From: Gaeumannomyces sp. JS-464
Taxonomy: Eukaryota; Ascomycota; Sordariomycetes; Magnaporthales; Magnaporthaceae
Length of the DNA: 64,000 nucleotides
Reading direction: 5' to 3'
Assembly: GCA_002197995.1 (NCBI GenBank)
Contig: NGZR01000001.1
Location: forward strand, 5,518,001 to 5,582,000
The translations under genes were made by a program, and so were the position numbers. Positions 22,486 through 35,012 of the stretch are shown one piece after another (the stretch's first letter is position 1; each line of letters starts with the position of its first letter). The notes beneath the pieces were generated by a model that saw only the letters and a program-made list of their open reading frames with translations, searched no databases and had not been told where the DNA came from.

Positions 22486-24396
22486 TTACGCCTTGCCAAC
22501 CCATCCCGCGTTGACAAAAAAGTCGAAAATGCGGCCGCCCTTTTGGCTGTCGAGGCGACATATCTCGCGCGCCTGCTTCTTCTTAAGCGTGCCGTTGCCC
22601 TTGAGTGCTTCCTTGAGCAGCTGCTCCTTTATCATGAGATAGGGCTTCGGCTGGATGCGTATCACTTCGCACAGCTTAACCTCCTCAGGGGTCAGAAGCT
22701 GCAAATCTGGTGTCGCATCCAGCGTGAACTGGAGCGGTGTCACGCCGACGACGGGCTGTGGCACAAACGGCTCCTTCTTGATACCTCCGGATCCGTTGGC
22801 AACAATGACACTGTTACCATCGCCATCGAGGAACCCGTTTAGTCCCTCGCTCTTAATTACGAGGTCATCGTTTCCGGTCATGCTATCTGCCCCGGATGCT
22901 GCCGCCGCAGCCGCAGCTGCAGTCGCCTCGCTTGCCAGCGCATTTCCGTTGCTCTTGCCGCTCGGGGCGGCAAGTCTAAGGGGAAGCTCGGGAGTTATGA
23001 GCACTGCAGCGCCGCTTGGCGGGTCCGGCGCTTGCTGCTGCTTATTCCGCTGGTTGCTCGCCAAACGCTCACGATCCATAGAACCGAGTGGGATGGACTT
23101 CTGGATGCGCTGCGCCTTCTCTTGCTCGTACTTTTCGCCGCTTCGCAGGTCAGCGATGCCAAGGTGGCGCCACTCCTGCAGCTGAGCGATGGCCTGACGT
23201 AGGTTGAGCTCATCTACAAGACCCTGGGAGAAAGCCTCGAAGTCGTCGTGGTTCATCATGCGTGCGAAGGGTTTGGCGCGGTTCAGCAGGTCGCGCTCCT
23301 CCTTGGACCTCTTCTTCTCCAGCTTGCTGTTCTCCCTATAATCCAGCAGGTTGTGCTCAAATATAACCTTCTTGCGCTCAACGCGCTGGGTCAATCGGCA
23401 GTTGTAGACTTCCATCACGGTAAGCTTGAGTTCCATTTCGGGCTCAAGCTCGCCAGTGCGTGGGTTGATGCCGTCGCCAGGCTCGAACTGCATCAGCTGG
23501 ACGGCTTCCTCGGCCTCGTTTGCATGCTCCGTCTCGAACTCGAGTCGGCCAGGCATGTATCCTTGGATCTCATGGCATGAGGGGACGGAGGCGGTCGGCT
23601 TCGTCTTGGGTTGCAGTGCTGGCGCATTCTTGGCGGCATCGCGCCTGTCTTCTATCCTCTGCTTCTTGCGAGCCTGGAACTCCTCGCGAGTGACCTCGTT
23701 GGCCAGCTCGTTGTCGTGGGGGCTGCATCGCTTCGGCAGTGGAAAACATGGGGAGTTTACGTAGGCATCGATGTAGTGGTCCCGGACCTCATCTTTATAC
23801 CTGTATCCGCCAATGTGGTCTGCGATGTCGGCCCAGGAGCCCAGGCCGTATGTCTCTGCGCCTTCCAGCAGCAGCAGCTCTTCGTCGGCACCCCATTCTG
23901 GATCGAAAATTGGAAACGAATTTTGTTCTATTACCCGGTAGGGGTGTGTTGCGGGCTGATGGTTCCCGCTCGATTCTCCGTCGGCAAAACACTTGACACA
24001 AAGGTCGTAGTCGTTGCAAGCACTATGAGCGCATCGTATCCGAACCTATACAAGTGTCAGCGTCAGGAAAGCACCAGGTGTCAGGCATGTAGCCGCTATA
24101 TCTAAGGAGGCATGCGCTGATGCAGTATATTGCTCTGCGCAAAACCGAGGAAGCTGGTGTGGTGTCGAAGGACGGGAGTGTCGCGGAGGCGGACGGCGGA
24201 TGTGGTACGGTGTGGGGTGGGCAGGGGTGTGGACCGCCAACTAGGCCGGCAGACAGCCGCAGATATCACAGCGGGAGTTCGCAGGCAACAAAGGCTCACT
24301 CACGGTAGAGGTGATATCGACCGAGCACTTGTCGCAGTGGTATTTGACGCCGCCCTCGGCCCCTCTGGCAGCCGTCTTCTTCCTGATCACACCCAT
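22486..24396 (-). CDS. ada2: Transcriptional adapter Ada2 (SAGA complex)
   Basis: Exons 24304-24396 and 22486-24045, 550 residues, intron 258 bp. Ada2 stimulates the histone acetyltransferase Gcn5 in SAGA and ADA complexes in the nucleus. Domains in order: ZZ zinc finger (about 18-65; [28 protein letters not shown]); SANT/Myb domain (about 78-125; [29 protein letters not shown]); the Ada2 middle region ([35 protein letters not shown]); and a C-terminal SWIRM domain ([31 protein letters not shown] to the end). A poly-Ala run and low-complexity linker separate the middle region from SWIRM. The intron interrupts the ZZ finger, and the frame is exact on both sides. It is intact. The start at 24396 matches the family N-terminus. 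Confidence 0.96.
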
Positions 24397-25248
24397 CGTG
24401 TGCTGAGCACTGGATACTAGGCAGATCCGAGATGGGCGTTGCGCAACCGCCGCGGGTAGTCGAGTTTCAGTGGGGGGACCCTGCGTTGTTCGATGCAGCG
24501 GCCTCGACACATCAGCGCCTAATCGCGCATGAAAATGCCTAGCTCGAAAAGGCGGCTCTGCAGCGACGATAGCGAATGGTATGCGATGATGGATGTTTCT
24601 GTTGCGTTGCGAATGTTGATGGAATTATCATAGACTGTTTGGCGCTGTTCACATCATCGTCGCGTCGGCTAGATTAGTGCTCCACCATTACCCATTGTGA
24701 AATCCAGGCACACGCGCCACAAGGTGGCTTTCGAGTCAAAGCTTGACACAGATACACCTTATCACATGACTAGGGCGGTCCTTCCTCACGATGTGCTGTC
24801 GCTTTCCATCCGCGACTTAGCATTAAGGCGAGAATTATTCGTGCACTTACAGGTAGAGATTGCATACAGTTCAAGATATCATGGGAAAATATCTGCAAAG
24901 TCCCAAACAGCTGTCCAAAAGCAATCACATCCCACTATTATTGCTCCAGAACACTTCCTCGCATCTGTCTTCTTGTTCCCGAGCGACCTCTAATGTTTGT
25001 CAGTGATGTAACGCGAGATGCTTCTCCATATCAGGGTGGGGGGTTGGAGCAACACCCCGATTGCTGGGCCATCAGTGATGCGCTCCAATGGCGCGTGAAG
25101 ATGCAGACACGAGCATCTCCATACCGAGGTGCGACATAAAACTTCATCACTGCCACAAAAAAGTGGAAAGATTTTTTTCACCTCCATTATATCCTCACCC
25201 CTATCTGTTGAGTAGAGTATTTTGTGCTCTCAAAGGACCGTATAAGCC
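24397..25248. promoter_or_regulatory. Divergent promoter region, ada2 / galactose-1-phosphate uridylyltransferase
   Basis: 852 bp between head-to-head genes. A run of A and T tracts lies near 25155-25200 before the plus-strand start. No galactose-type CGG-N11-CCG site was recognised by eye. Confidence 0.4.
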
Positions 25249-26585
<1,337 letters not shown>

Positions 26586-26712
26586 ATTATACCGGTCCAC
26601 CCGTCCAGACTTTTATCCAACGTATTACCCGCATTAAGAGCCTTAAAGAAAGCTATGAGCCAATCTTGCGCCGCGCCGCGTTATCGCCCTACTTGTTGCA
26701 TCATCTAGCACA

Positions 26713-27373
26713 CTACCGGGCCCAAGGCAGGACAACAGGCCCAACGTAGTGCGCATACTGCAGCGCCATCCAGATCGAGCCTGTAGATCCCGCAATGAGG
26801 GGGAAAACGAGAGGTCCACTGGGGGGACATGTCTTGAAAAATAGAAGCTCGGAGAGAAAGTGCGAGGCAGCGACGATGTGGGTCAGGAGCGACAACTGGT
26901 AGAGGACCGGGTTGGAGACGTCGTAGGCGGCGTATAGGCGGATGACGCCAGTGATGAAGGTCCAGGCGGCAAAGAGGCGAGCGGCGAGCGGCGTCATTTG
27001 GTCATTGGCCTTCTCGACATCTTTGCCAGTGCTCGATGCGGGCACCAGCTTGTGGATGCTGTCTTCTGGGTTCGATCGCGTGGTAGGGACCGCGGCCCGC
27101 CCTCTGGTCAGGGCCGGGTTCGGCACGAACAGCCCCTTGTAGATGCGCCGCGTGTAGTGTAGGGTTCCGAAGTTCTGCGCCGCATTGCCAATCGCGGCGA
27201 CGGAGACCTAAAGTTGGAGGCAAGCGACAACGTCAGACAAACGGGGCTAGGATTCGAGGGATGATAGGGGGATTTGGTGGCAAAAGATTGCCCAACATCA
27301 AGTTTCTTACCACAAGGAGATATAGGGGCAGATAGCCCTGATCCAGGGCGGGCAGGTAATCTGTGATGGCCAT
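26713..27373 (-). CDS. erg28: Erg28, ER scaffold of the sterol C-4 demethylation complex
   Basis: Exons 27311-27373 and 26713-27207, 185 residues. Erg28 is an ER membrane protein that tethers Erg25, Erg26 and Erg27 during ergosterol synthesis. The start is LDQGYLPLYLLVV, then AAIGNAAQNFGTLHYTRRIY, a long hydrophilic loop, then RLFAAWTFITGVIRLYAAYDVSNPVLYQLSLLTHIVAASHFLSELLFF and a final helix. The four hydrophobic segments fit the family. The loop between the first and second conserved blocks is about 38 residues longer than I would expect and is rich in Pro, Ser and Lys; it has no good GT-AG pair, so I kept it as coding. Its 3' end is only 127 bp from that of the uridylyltransferase, so the two 3' UTRs probably overlap. 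Confidence 0.92.
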
Positions 27374-27817
27374 GGCTGCTTGTGCGTTCGACGGCTGCCG
27401 TCAGACTTTGGATCAAGTCTTGTTTTGGGGAGAGGCAGGCAGGTCGACGCAACGGTAGCTTTCTAGCAAGAAAGCACGGGAGAGAGAGAATCAGCAATAA
27501 GCTCCAAAGCTCGGCCAACTGTTGCGAGCTCAACAAAAATCCAAGGGGCACCAGTGAGACCCTGGATTCTAGCGTTCCCGATTGCGATTGGCCAATGGAT
27601 ATCACATAGTCAGCAGTCTCATGCACAGTGGCCAGGGCGCCCCCCAAAAAAGTTCGATGGGCACGTCACAATCTAATTTTCACCGCTGGTCGAGAAACTC
27701 ATTTGAATAGACACAGATCCTGCTGGCTCTCTGCTGATTGTCAACAGTCCTCCGGCTGGGTTAGGCCAGGCCATTCTCAAAAGAACGACAGAAAAAGAAG
27801 CGAAATCCCCAATAGCC
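27374..27817. promoter_or_regulatory. Short bidirectional promoter, erg28 / 3-ketoacyl-CoA reductase
   Basis: 444 bp between two start codons pointing away from each other, both belonging to ER lipid-synthesis genes. A CCAAT-type box (ATTGG on plus) lies near 27586-27590. No other known site was recognised. Confidence 0.5.
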
Positions 27818-28897
27818 ATGGACGGCCTGACCCAGGCCTTGGGCTCTGTGCCGCAGGGCGTGCAATGGGCGCTGGCTGGCGTTGGCGCGCTTTACCTCGG
27901 AAGCAAGGTTCTCAGCTACCTGCACCTTGCGCTGAATCTGTTCATCCTCAGCGGAACCAACGTATGATACATTGCGCTGGCTTGAACCAATGTCTCATTC
28001 GCGATTGGGTTCATACTGACACAATATCCACGATTGCAGCTCAGCAAGTATGGCAAAAAAGGCAGCTGGGCGGTCGTGACGGGCGCGTCTGACGGGCTCG
28101 GCAAGGAGTTCGCATCACAGCTCGCCGCCAAGGGATTCAACATTGTGCTAGTCTCTCGCACTGAATCCAAGCTTGTGGCTCTGGCGCAGGAGCTCGAAGC
28201 CAAGTTTGGCGGAAAGGGCCTGCAGACCAAGGTCTTCGCTATGGACTACTCCAAAGACCAGGATGAGGACTACGCTAGGCTGGGCCAGGCGCTCGCCGGG
28301 CTGGATGTTGCAATCCTCATCAACAACGTGGGCCAGAGCCACTCGATTCCCGTGCCGTTCCTGGAGACGCCGCGCGAGGAGCTTCAGGGCATCGTCACCA
28401 TCAACTGCCTGGGCACTCTGAAGACGACGCAGACAGTCGCGCCCATCATGGTGAAGCGGGGCGGCGGACTGATCCTGACCATGGGCTCGTTTGGCGGCTG
28501 GATGCCGACGCCGTTCCTAGCTACATACAGCGGCAGCAAGGCGTTCCTGCAGCAGTGGTCTAGCTCGCTGGCCGAGGAGCTGCGAGCCTCCAAGGTCGAC
28601 GTGCACCTCGTGCTCGGCTACCTGATCGTGGGCGCCATGAGCAAGGTGCGCCGGCCCAGCCTGCTGATCCCTAACATGAAGCCGTTCGTGTGGTGCGCGC
28701 TCAACAAGGTCGGCTGCGGGTCGCAGCGCATGGCCTACACGTACACGCCCTGGTGGAGCCACGCCATCTTCCAGTGGGTCGTCGAGAACACGGTCGGAAC
28801 GGGGAGCAGGGTCGGCATCTGGTACAACCTCAAGATGCACATCGACATCCGCAACAGGGCCTTGAGGAAGGCGGCGAGGGAGGCGAAGAAGGCCTGA
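27818..28897 (+). CDS. Very-long-chain 3-oxoacyl-CoA reductase (Ifa38/KAR family)
   Basis: Exons 27818-27961 and 28040-28897, 333 residues. This ER short-chain dehydrogenase reduces 3-ketoacyl-CoA to 3-hydroxyacyl-CoA in the fatty-acid elongation cycle. An N-terminal membrane helix (about 18-45) is followed by the NADPH-binding TGASDGLG (62-69), NNVG (143-146), the catalytic Ser198 and the YxxxK pair Tyr211/Lys215 in ATYSGSKAF. The C-terminal part, with [25 protein letters not shown], matches the KAR/HSD17B12 branch and sets it apart from generic reductases. The basic tail [10 protein letters not shown] is consistent with ER retrieval. The gene is intact and both splice phases are zero. Confidence 0.93.
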
Positions 28898-29867
28898 GGG
28901 CGATGACTGCCTGGCAGTCTCAGGGGCGGCTGATTGCGAATTCCTTTGGTGTGCACGTCGTGAAAGGTGTGCTCTGTTAGAGAAGGTTTATCCTTGGCTG
29001 CGGTCCGAATGGAGTCGTTGAACGGGCCGTAGTCGACCGTATTTTGACCAGAGAGACTAGCTATTACAACAAGTTGGTGGGTTATGTGAATACCCAGACT
29101 ACTTTGGCGTCCGGTACTTGGTGTCATACACAGTGTTCGTTTGTCGCTGCTGCGGTTTAAATGTCAAGAAGGATGGAGAAAAGTCCTGGTCGTTGGACGA
29201 ACAGCTAGGCCCGGATAGGCACAGATGCTTTCTAACGTGGACGCTGACACAGTATCTACTTGCAGGTACCGAATTTACCACGAAATTGAAGACACGGCGT
29301 GCATCCTAAGTTTCTTGGAGAATAACCTACTGACAACTTTCGATATGACAGGGTGATATTGTCCGATAGGGTTGGGCGGGTGGTTGCTAGAGCTGGTGCA
29401 AATGCCGTAAAAGGACTAGCGCGTTCCGGTTGCGGTTCCCCTGCTGGAGCGCTTTGCTGCTCCATTCGAGTCGCGTGCACCCGTGCGGTTTCGCGTTGCC
29501 AAAATTTTGGCCGGTTTTCTTTAGCTCTCCACCCTGGTAGAAAGAAACAGCTCCAAGCCGCGAACTTCACAACTCCTCTTTTTTTCCCCCGAGCTGCATC
29601 CTGCCACGGCATTGACCCGCGAGGTGCTTCGATTTCCAGGCTTTTCTGTGGCCTGACTTCAGCACCGTGCTTGCCTAATGGTTTCCTGACGACGTCGCTC
29701 AAGAGCTTTATTTCGACTGGTTGTTTTTTCTTTTGTTCTCGACCTCAGCTTTCTTCCCCCTGCGTCGACAGCGACGAGCGCTGAGTGGCTCACAGGGCCG
29801 ACAAAACCGTCAAAGACGCGACACGGGATCCGTCCCCGAGGAGAGGCCCTTGTGAGCGCCGCCAACG
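28898..29867. other. Intergenic region before the nucleoporin gene
   Basis: 970 bp with the 3' UTR of the reductase and the promoter/leader of the nucleoporin gene. The stretch 29700-29765 is C/T-rich (leader-like). No other feature is seen. Confidence 0.4.
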
Positions 29868-32800
29868 ATGGCGTCCCAGACGCCAGCGCGACCTGTGCCC
29901 GGCGCATTTCTCGCGACCCCGGCCCCTGCCGCTCGCAACGACCCCGTCAGACGTCGACTCTTTGACACGCCATCTTCATCAACGCCGGCACAGTCGCTAT
30001 CCAGGCCCAACGCGACCTCCAGCTCTGTCGCGCAAGTCGGCGGGCAGCTGCAAACCCAACAACCTGAGCTACCTCCAGTCGAGAAGGCTGCGAACGCGAT
30101 AAAAAATGCCCTGTTGCAGGATGAGAGCTACCCGGAGATCGATTCTTTCTGCCGTCGTAAGTACCCAAGCCCGTCCATCTCACACGTCTCTTTAGATACC
30201 ACTCAGGCTGCGCGCATCTTTGAACTCCCTCTGACCCAGCTCCAGCCGGCGCATCCTCCGACTATGACGTCCAGGCCATTGAGTCGTCTTGGACTCCTTT
30301 CCAGAGGACGCAGATGTATCCGATCCCCGACCGAATCTTCGAGACGTACAACATGAGCCATATCAGCACCAAGATGGGTCTATTCGCCGAGATCGGCCAC
30401 GCCTACGCCTGCATCGACAACGCGCTGTTGATGTGGAACTTCAACCAGCCAAACCCCGAGATTATTGGCTTCGAGGACCAGCCACACAGCATCCAAGCGG
30501 TCGCGCTTGTGCCCCCGAAACCCGGCGTCTTCCTCAGCAGCATCACACACATCCTGGTTGTTGCTACGACCAGCGACCTCATCCTCCTCGGTCTTTCGGT
30601 CACCTCACAGCCGAATGGGACCAAGTCGGTGGAGCTGTACTCGACCAAGATGACTTTGCACGCGCCTTCCAACAGTGTCAACCTCATCGCGGGCACGTCC
30701 TTGGGGCGCATTTTCTTTGGCGGCGAAGGAGACACCGACATCTACGAGCTCTGCTATCAACAGGAAGAGAAGTGGTTCTCCGGTCGCTGCAGCAAGATCA
30801 ACCACTCACAGGCGGGCTGGTCCTCCTCCATAACCTGGCTTCCAGGCTCGGGGCTGTGGTCGCCGCAGAGCCATGAGCATCTTGTCGACATCAAGGTGGA
30901 CAACACAAGAAATCTTCTCTACACGCTCTCCAACAAATCGACCATCAGGACCTACTACATAGAGGGTGCCAGCAAGCTCACGCTGCGGATAACAAAGGAG
31001 AAGAACCACTGCTTGCGTGACATCACGCACATGATCAGCCGGACTGCTCTGCTTACCGACCGCGTGCGCATCGTCTCCATCAGCCCGATAGCGGCCCAAG
31101 AAGCATCCAAACTTCACCTGATGGCGCTCACAGATACCGGCTGCCGTCTCTATCTCAGCGCGACAAGCTCCGCCGCCTACTCCGACACTTACTCACCTTC
31201 TTACATGTCAGAGTCCAACTCCAACCTCGCACCGCAGTCGATGCAGGTGCAGTTCGTCAAATTCCCGCCTTCCGCAACCAACCCAGACGCGAACCCCCTC
31301 AAAACGAGCCAGCTTGGATTCAGGTTTGCACCTGGCTACTTTTTCGATTTCATCAACACGACGGAATCTGGCCTGGCGCTTTTTGTTTCGGCGCCCGACG
31401 CTGGCCGGATTAATGCTACGGGACCCGCGACTGCGCTCAAGTTCCATGAGCATGCCACCTGGGTTGATGTCGGATCCAAAGCAGTCGCACTAGACGCTGG
31501 GCTCATCACCAAAGGCTTCGCTGCCGCCAAACAACCACTGGGATTCGGAAACGAGCTGGCTGTTCAGTTTGATGACGAGCCGTGCGAAGTAGCGGTTCTT
31601 ACTAGCAGTGGGATCTATATCATTCGCCGCAGAAGGTTCGTGGACATTTTCGCGGCCGCCGTCAGGGTCGCAGGCGGGGATGAGGGACTGGAGAAGGAGG
31701 TGCGCAAGTTTGTTCAGCTCTATGGGCGCGTTGAGACCATCTCGGCCGCCCTCGCTGTCTCTTGTGGCCAAGGGAGCGACCTCAGGACAGGTACCGGACG
31801 TGCCATCGACCAGGGCACTACAGACCGAGCCAAGACGGCTTTTGTCACCTGGGGCGGTCAGCCAACCCTGGCTGAGGCGGACGGCACTCTCACTACGCCA
31901 TCAGTCAAGCTGTCGTCTCGCCATGATGCTCTTGTGCTCTACCTCGCCCGCCTCGTCCGGACACTCTGGAATGCGAAGGTGATCACGCCCAAGATCGACC
32001 CGGCCGGCGGCATCGTGGTGAACTCGACGATCCCTATCAGCAAGCTCACCATCATTCAGGAGAACCTCGAGAGGCTCCGCAACTTCCTGAAAATCAACAA
32101 GGGCATCATCCAGGGGCTCTCTGGTCCCGCAGACCTTCAGCGTGTCAGCAGCCGGCAAGAGGAGGTTGCGCTCCAGGCTGAGCATCAGTCACTTCATGCG
32201 CTCCAGAAGCTCATGGAGAGCATATCAGAGGGTATTTCGTTTGTTGTCATGCTCTTTGATGAGCGCGTTGCCGACATATACTGCGCCTAGACGACAAGAG
32301 CCGACAACAGTTGCAGGAGCTCACATACGAGAGCCTGTTCTCCCAGTCTGCAGGCAAAGAGCTGGCCAAGCTTTTAGTCAAGGCTATTGTCAACCGCAAT
32401 ATCGAGAGCGGATCCAATGTGGAGACAGTCGCTGATGCTCTTCGAAGGCGCTGCGGCAGCTTCTGCAGCCCTGATGATGTAGTCATCTTCAAGGCCCAAG
32501 AACAGCTGAAGCGTGCCTCGGAGCAGGCCTTCAACCCCAATTCCCAGCGAACACTTCTCAACGAGAGCCGGCGGCTCTTCGAGCATGTTGCCAGCAGTCT
32601 AACCTTCGCTAATCTCGAAGGCGCTGTTGCGCAGTACACTGACTTGAAGTACTACGCCGGGGCCATTCGTCTGTGTCTCGTCGTCGCAAAGGAGCACGAC
32701 CGGGGGAACTCTGCCCTGGCTTGGATCAACGATAATAAACCCGCTAATGATCCTAGGCAGACTGCTTTCAACCACCGAAAGCGTTGCTACGATCTCATCC

Positions 32801-34225
32801 ACACTGTACTGCAGCGTCTCGACGCTACATCCAGCACAGAGCCCGACTTGGTTGATGGGAAGCCCACGCTCGCTGCAACGAAGCGGATGGAGGCATACTC
32901 GGTCGTCAACGACTCTGATGACGAGGTGTTCCACTTTGACCTTTATGAGTGGTATATCGAGCAGAATTGGACGGACCGGATCCTGGCTATAGACTCGCCC
33001 CACGTCATCACCTTCTTGAAGCGCCTTGCTAGTGTCGACGCCCGTCATGCTGAGCTCCTTTGCCGCTTCTACACCCACCGGGGACAGTTCTTTGAGGCTG
33101 CACAGGTGCAGTCCGGGCTCGCCAATTCGGACTTTGCCATCGGCATCAAGGACCGTATCACGCTACTTAGCCGTGCCAAGGGCAATGCCAGTGTGTCTAC
33201 CCCAAGCGGTAACCGACAGCAACAGCAGCTGCTGAGCCAAGAGATCACCGAGCTTCTCGAAATCGCGCACATTCAAGACGACTTGCTGGAGAGGCTAAAG
33301 GCAGACCCAAGGATACCAGACGAGCGAAAGGCTGAGGTCGAGCAAGTCCTGGATGGACCTATCCAGGGATTGAGCGAGGTAAGTTTAAGCTTTTTTTTTT
33401 TGTCCCTAAGCGATCATGCCACAGCACGCTAACAGGGCATCACAGCTGTTCAACACCTACGCCGACTTTGCCGGCTACTACGACCTTTGTCTGCTCATCT
33501 ACCATGCTGCCGACTTCCACCAGACACAGCTCATTGCCGATACCTGGAAGAACCTTATCGCTTCTACCCACCAAGAGATTGAAGAGCGTCTTGAGGAGTA
33601 CGAGAAGCAGCGGGCGACATCACAGCGGCAGGCCTCGATCCCGCCTCCGCCGGCGCCTTACGAAGCGGTGTCGATGCAGATACAGACGATTGCGCACCGA
33701 ACATCTCTGGATACCATGATTTTCCCGATCGATACGCTCCTGCCGATTGTGTGCGAGTACGCCATCACGCAGGAACAGGACGAGAGCATTGGAGCCGACA
33801 ACTCGTGGCCAGTGCTGCTCTTCCTGCAGCTGCAGGTGTCGCCTTCGGTGATTGTGCGGATCCTGGAACCCATCTTCGAGGCGCAAGAGGCTCCATTCAC
33901 CGGCCGTCGGCGACGGTTCGTGGGCGCATGGATCAACACGGCGGTTGAGGCATGGCTTCGCGAGGTCGAGCGACAGGGCCTGCAGTCTGTCGGCCGGGGC
34001 GTCGTGGGAGACGGTGTCTCGGAGGGCGTCCTGGGCTCGTGGGTGTACGAGCTTCTCGGCCGTGTGACGGAAGACATTGGCCGTCTAGCAGCGACAGGTC
34101 GTGAGCATAACGCGGCAACTTTGGAGGCTGAGGAAGTGGCTCGGAAAGCGAAGCTGCTGCGTTTGGCTGTGGAGAAGGCCGTCAAACAACAAGGGCTGAA
34201 CCGCACTATGAGGTTCATGGCATAA
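29868..34225 (+). CDS. nup170: Nucleoporin Nup157/170 (Nup155 family), frame-shifted once
   Basis: Exons 29868-30156, 30246-33378 and 33446-34225; about 1,400 residues with one missing base at 32280-32281. This is a large scaffold nucleoporin of the inner ring of the nuclear pore. After a disordered N-terminus comes the seven-bladed propeller typical of the family (SSWTPFQRTQMYPIPDRIFETYN, MGLFAEIGHAYACIDNALLMWNF, then THILVVATTSDLILLGL). An alpha-helical C-terminal region follows, to EKAVKQQGLNRTMRFM. Propeller and helical halves run in one frame to DERVADIY. A premature TAG then appears, and RLDDKSRQQLQELTYESLF continues in the next frame; a single extra C would join them. The rest is intact. 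The length agrees with yeast Nup157/Nup170. Confidence 0.94.
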
Positions 34226-35012
34226 GGCTCGCTATTATTGCGCGCCACGGGACTGGGCACACGTTTGTCGCCACATGCTGATCGAGGACCAGGCACAGCC
34301 GTCGTTGCCTTGGACATGTTGGGATTATTGCAGATGGGAGCTTGCTCCTTCGTCGTTGTCGTGGTAGGGTGTTATCTCTTGATGGCTGTACTCCCCAAAG
34401 AGGGAGGCCAGCGAGGGACAGCGCTGGTTTGGCTGACTGAGACAAGCCTGTCGTAATCTGGGTGGGCTTTCCATGGGATTGGGTGTTGGTATAGGCTGTT
34501 CATCTTTGTGTACATAACGCGTTTTCCTCTTGTGCTTAAACTTCCAGCAGCCGGCGTTCAGCGCGGTTTAGTTGTCTCTAGTTTATACTGGCCACACTTC
34601 CATTCACCCAACAACTCTGGCCTTGCTTGCATTTTGTTGGAGGGCAGCTGAAGCCGCCCAGAGATCCAGGGGTAACACCAAGCGGCCTGATGCTTGTCAG
34701 TGTCAATTGAACCCCCACCTTCCACCCCCAGCGCCCGGCAGCTGTTGACCCAAAAGCCCCACTAATGGAGCGGGAGCTTCTGGTGGAGGTACCAAACCTT
34801 ATCTCCGGCTGCAAAGCTGCCCACCCTTCCACATTCATCCCGCCAACCCGCCTCCATTGCATCACTGAACCGCGAACTTGGCCGCCTCGAGCTGCATCGC
34901 GACCGACGTTGCCGCCACACCCGGGCGCGCTCAGCAACTAACACCGCCGCCGCACGGACATTACTGGAGCTGTCTCCTGGCCACGCCGTGTCTGTTGCCG
35001 GGATCATTCGCC
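34226..35012. other. Intergenic region between nucleoporin and DDB1 genes
   Basis: 787 bp with the nucleoporin 3' UTR and the DDB1 promoter. No gene, repeat or recognisable site is seen. Confidence 0.4.

Noticed and set aside
32270..32300. Programmed ribosomal frameshift or readthrough in the nucleoporin
   Set aside because: No slippery heptamer with a structured site is apparent, and eleven similar slips occur across the window, so sequence error explains it better.
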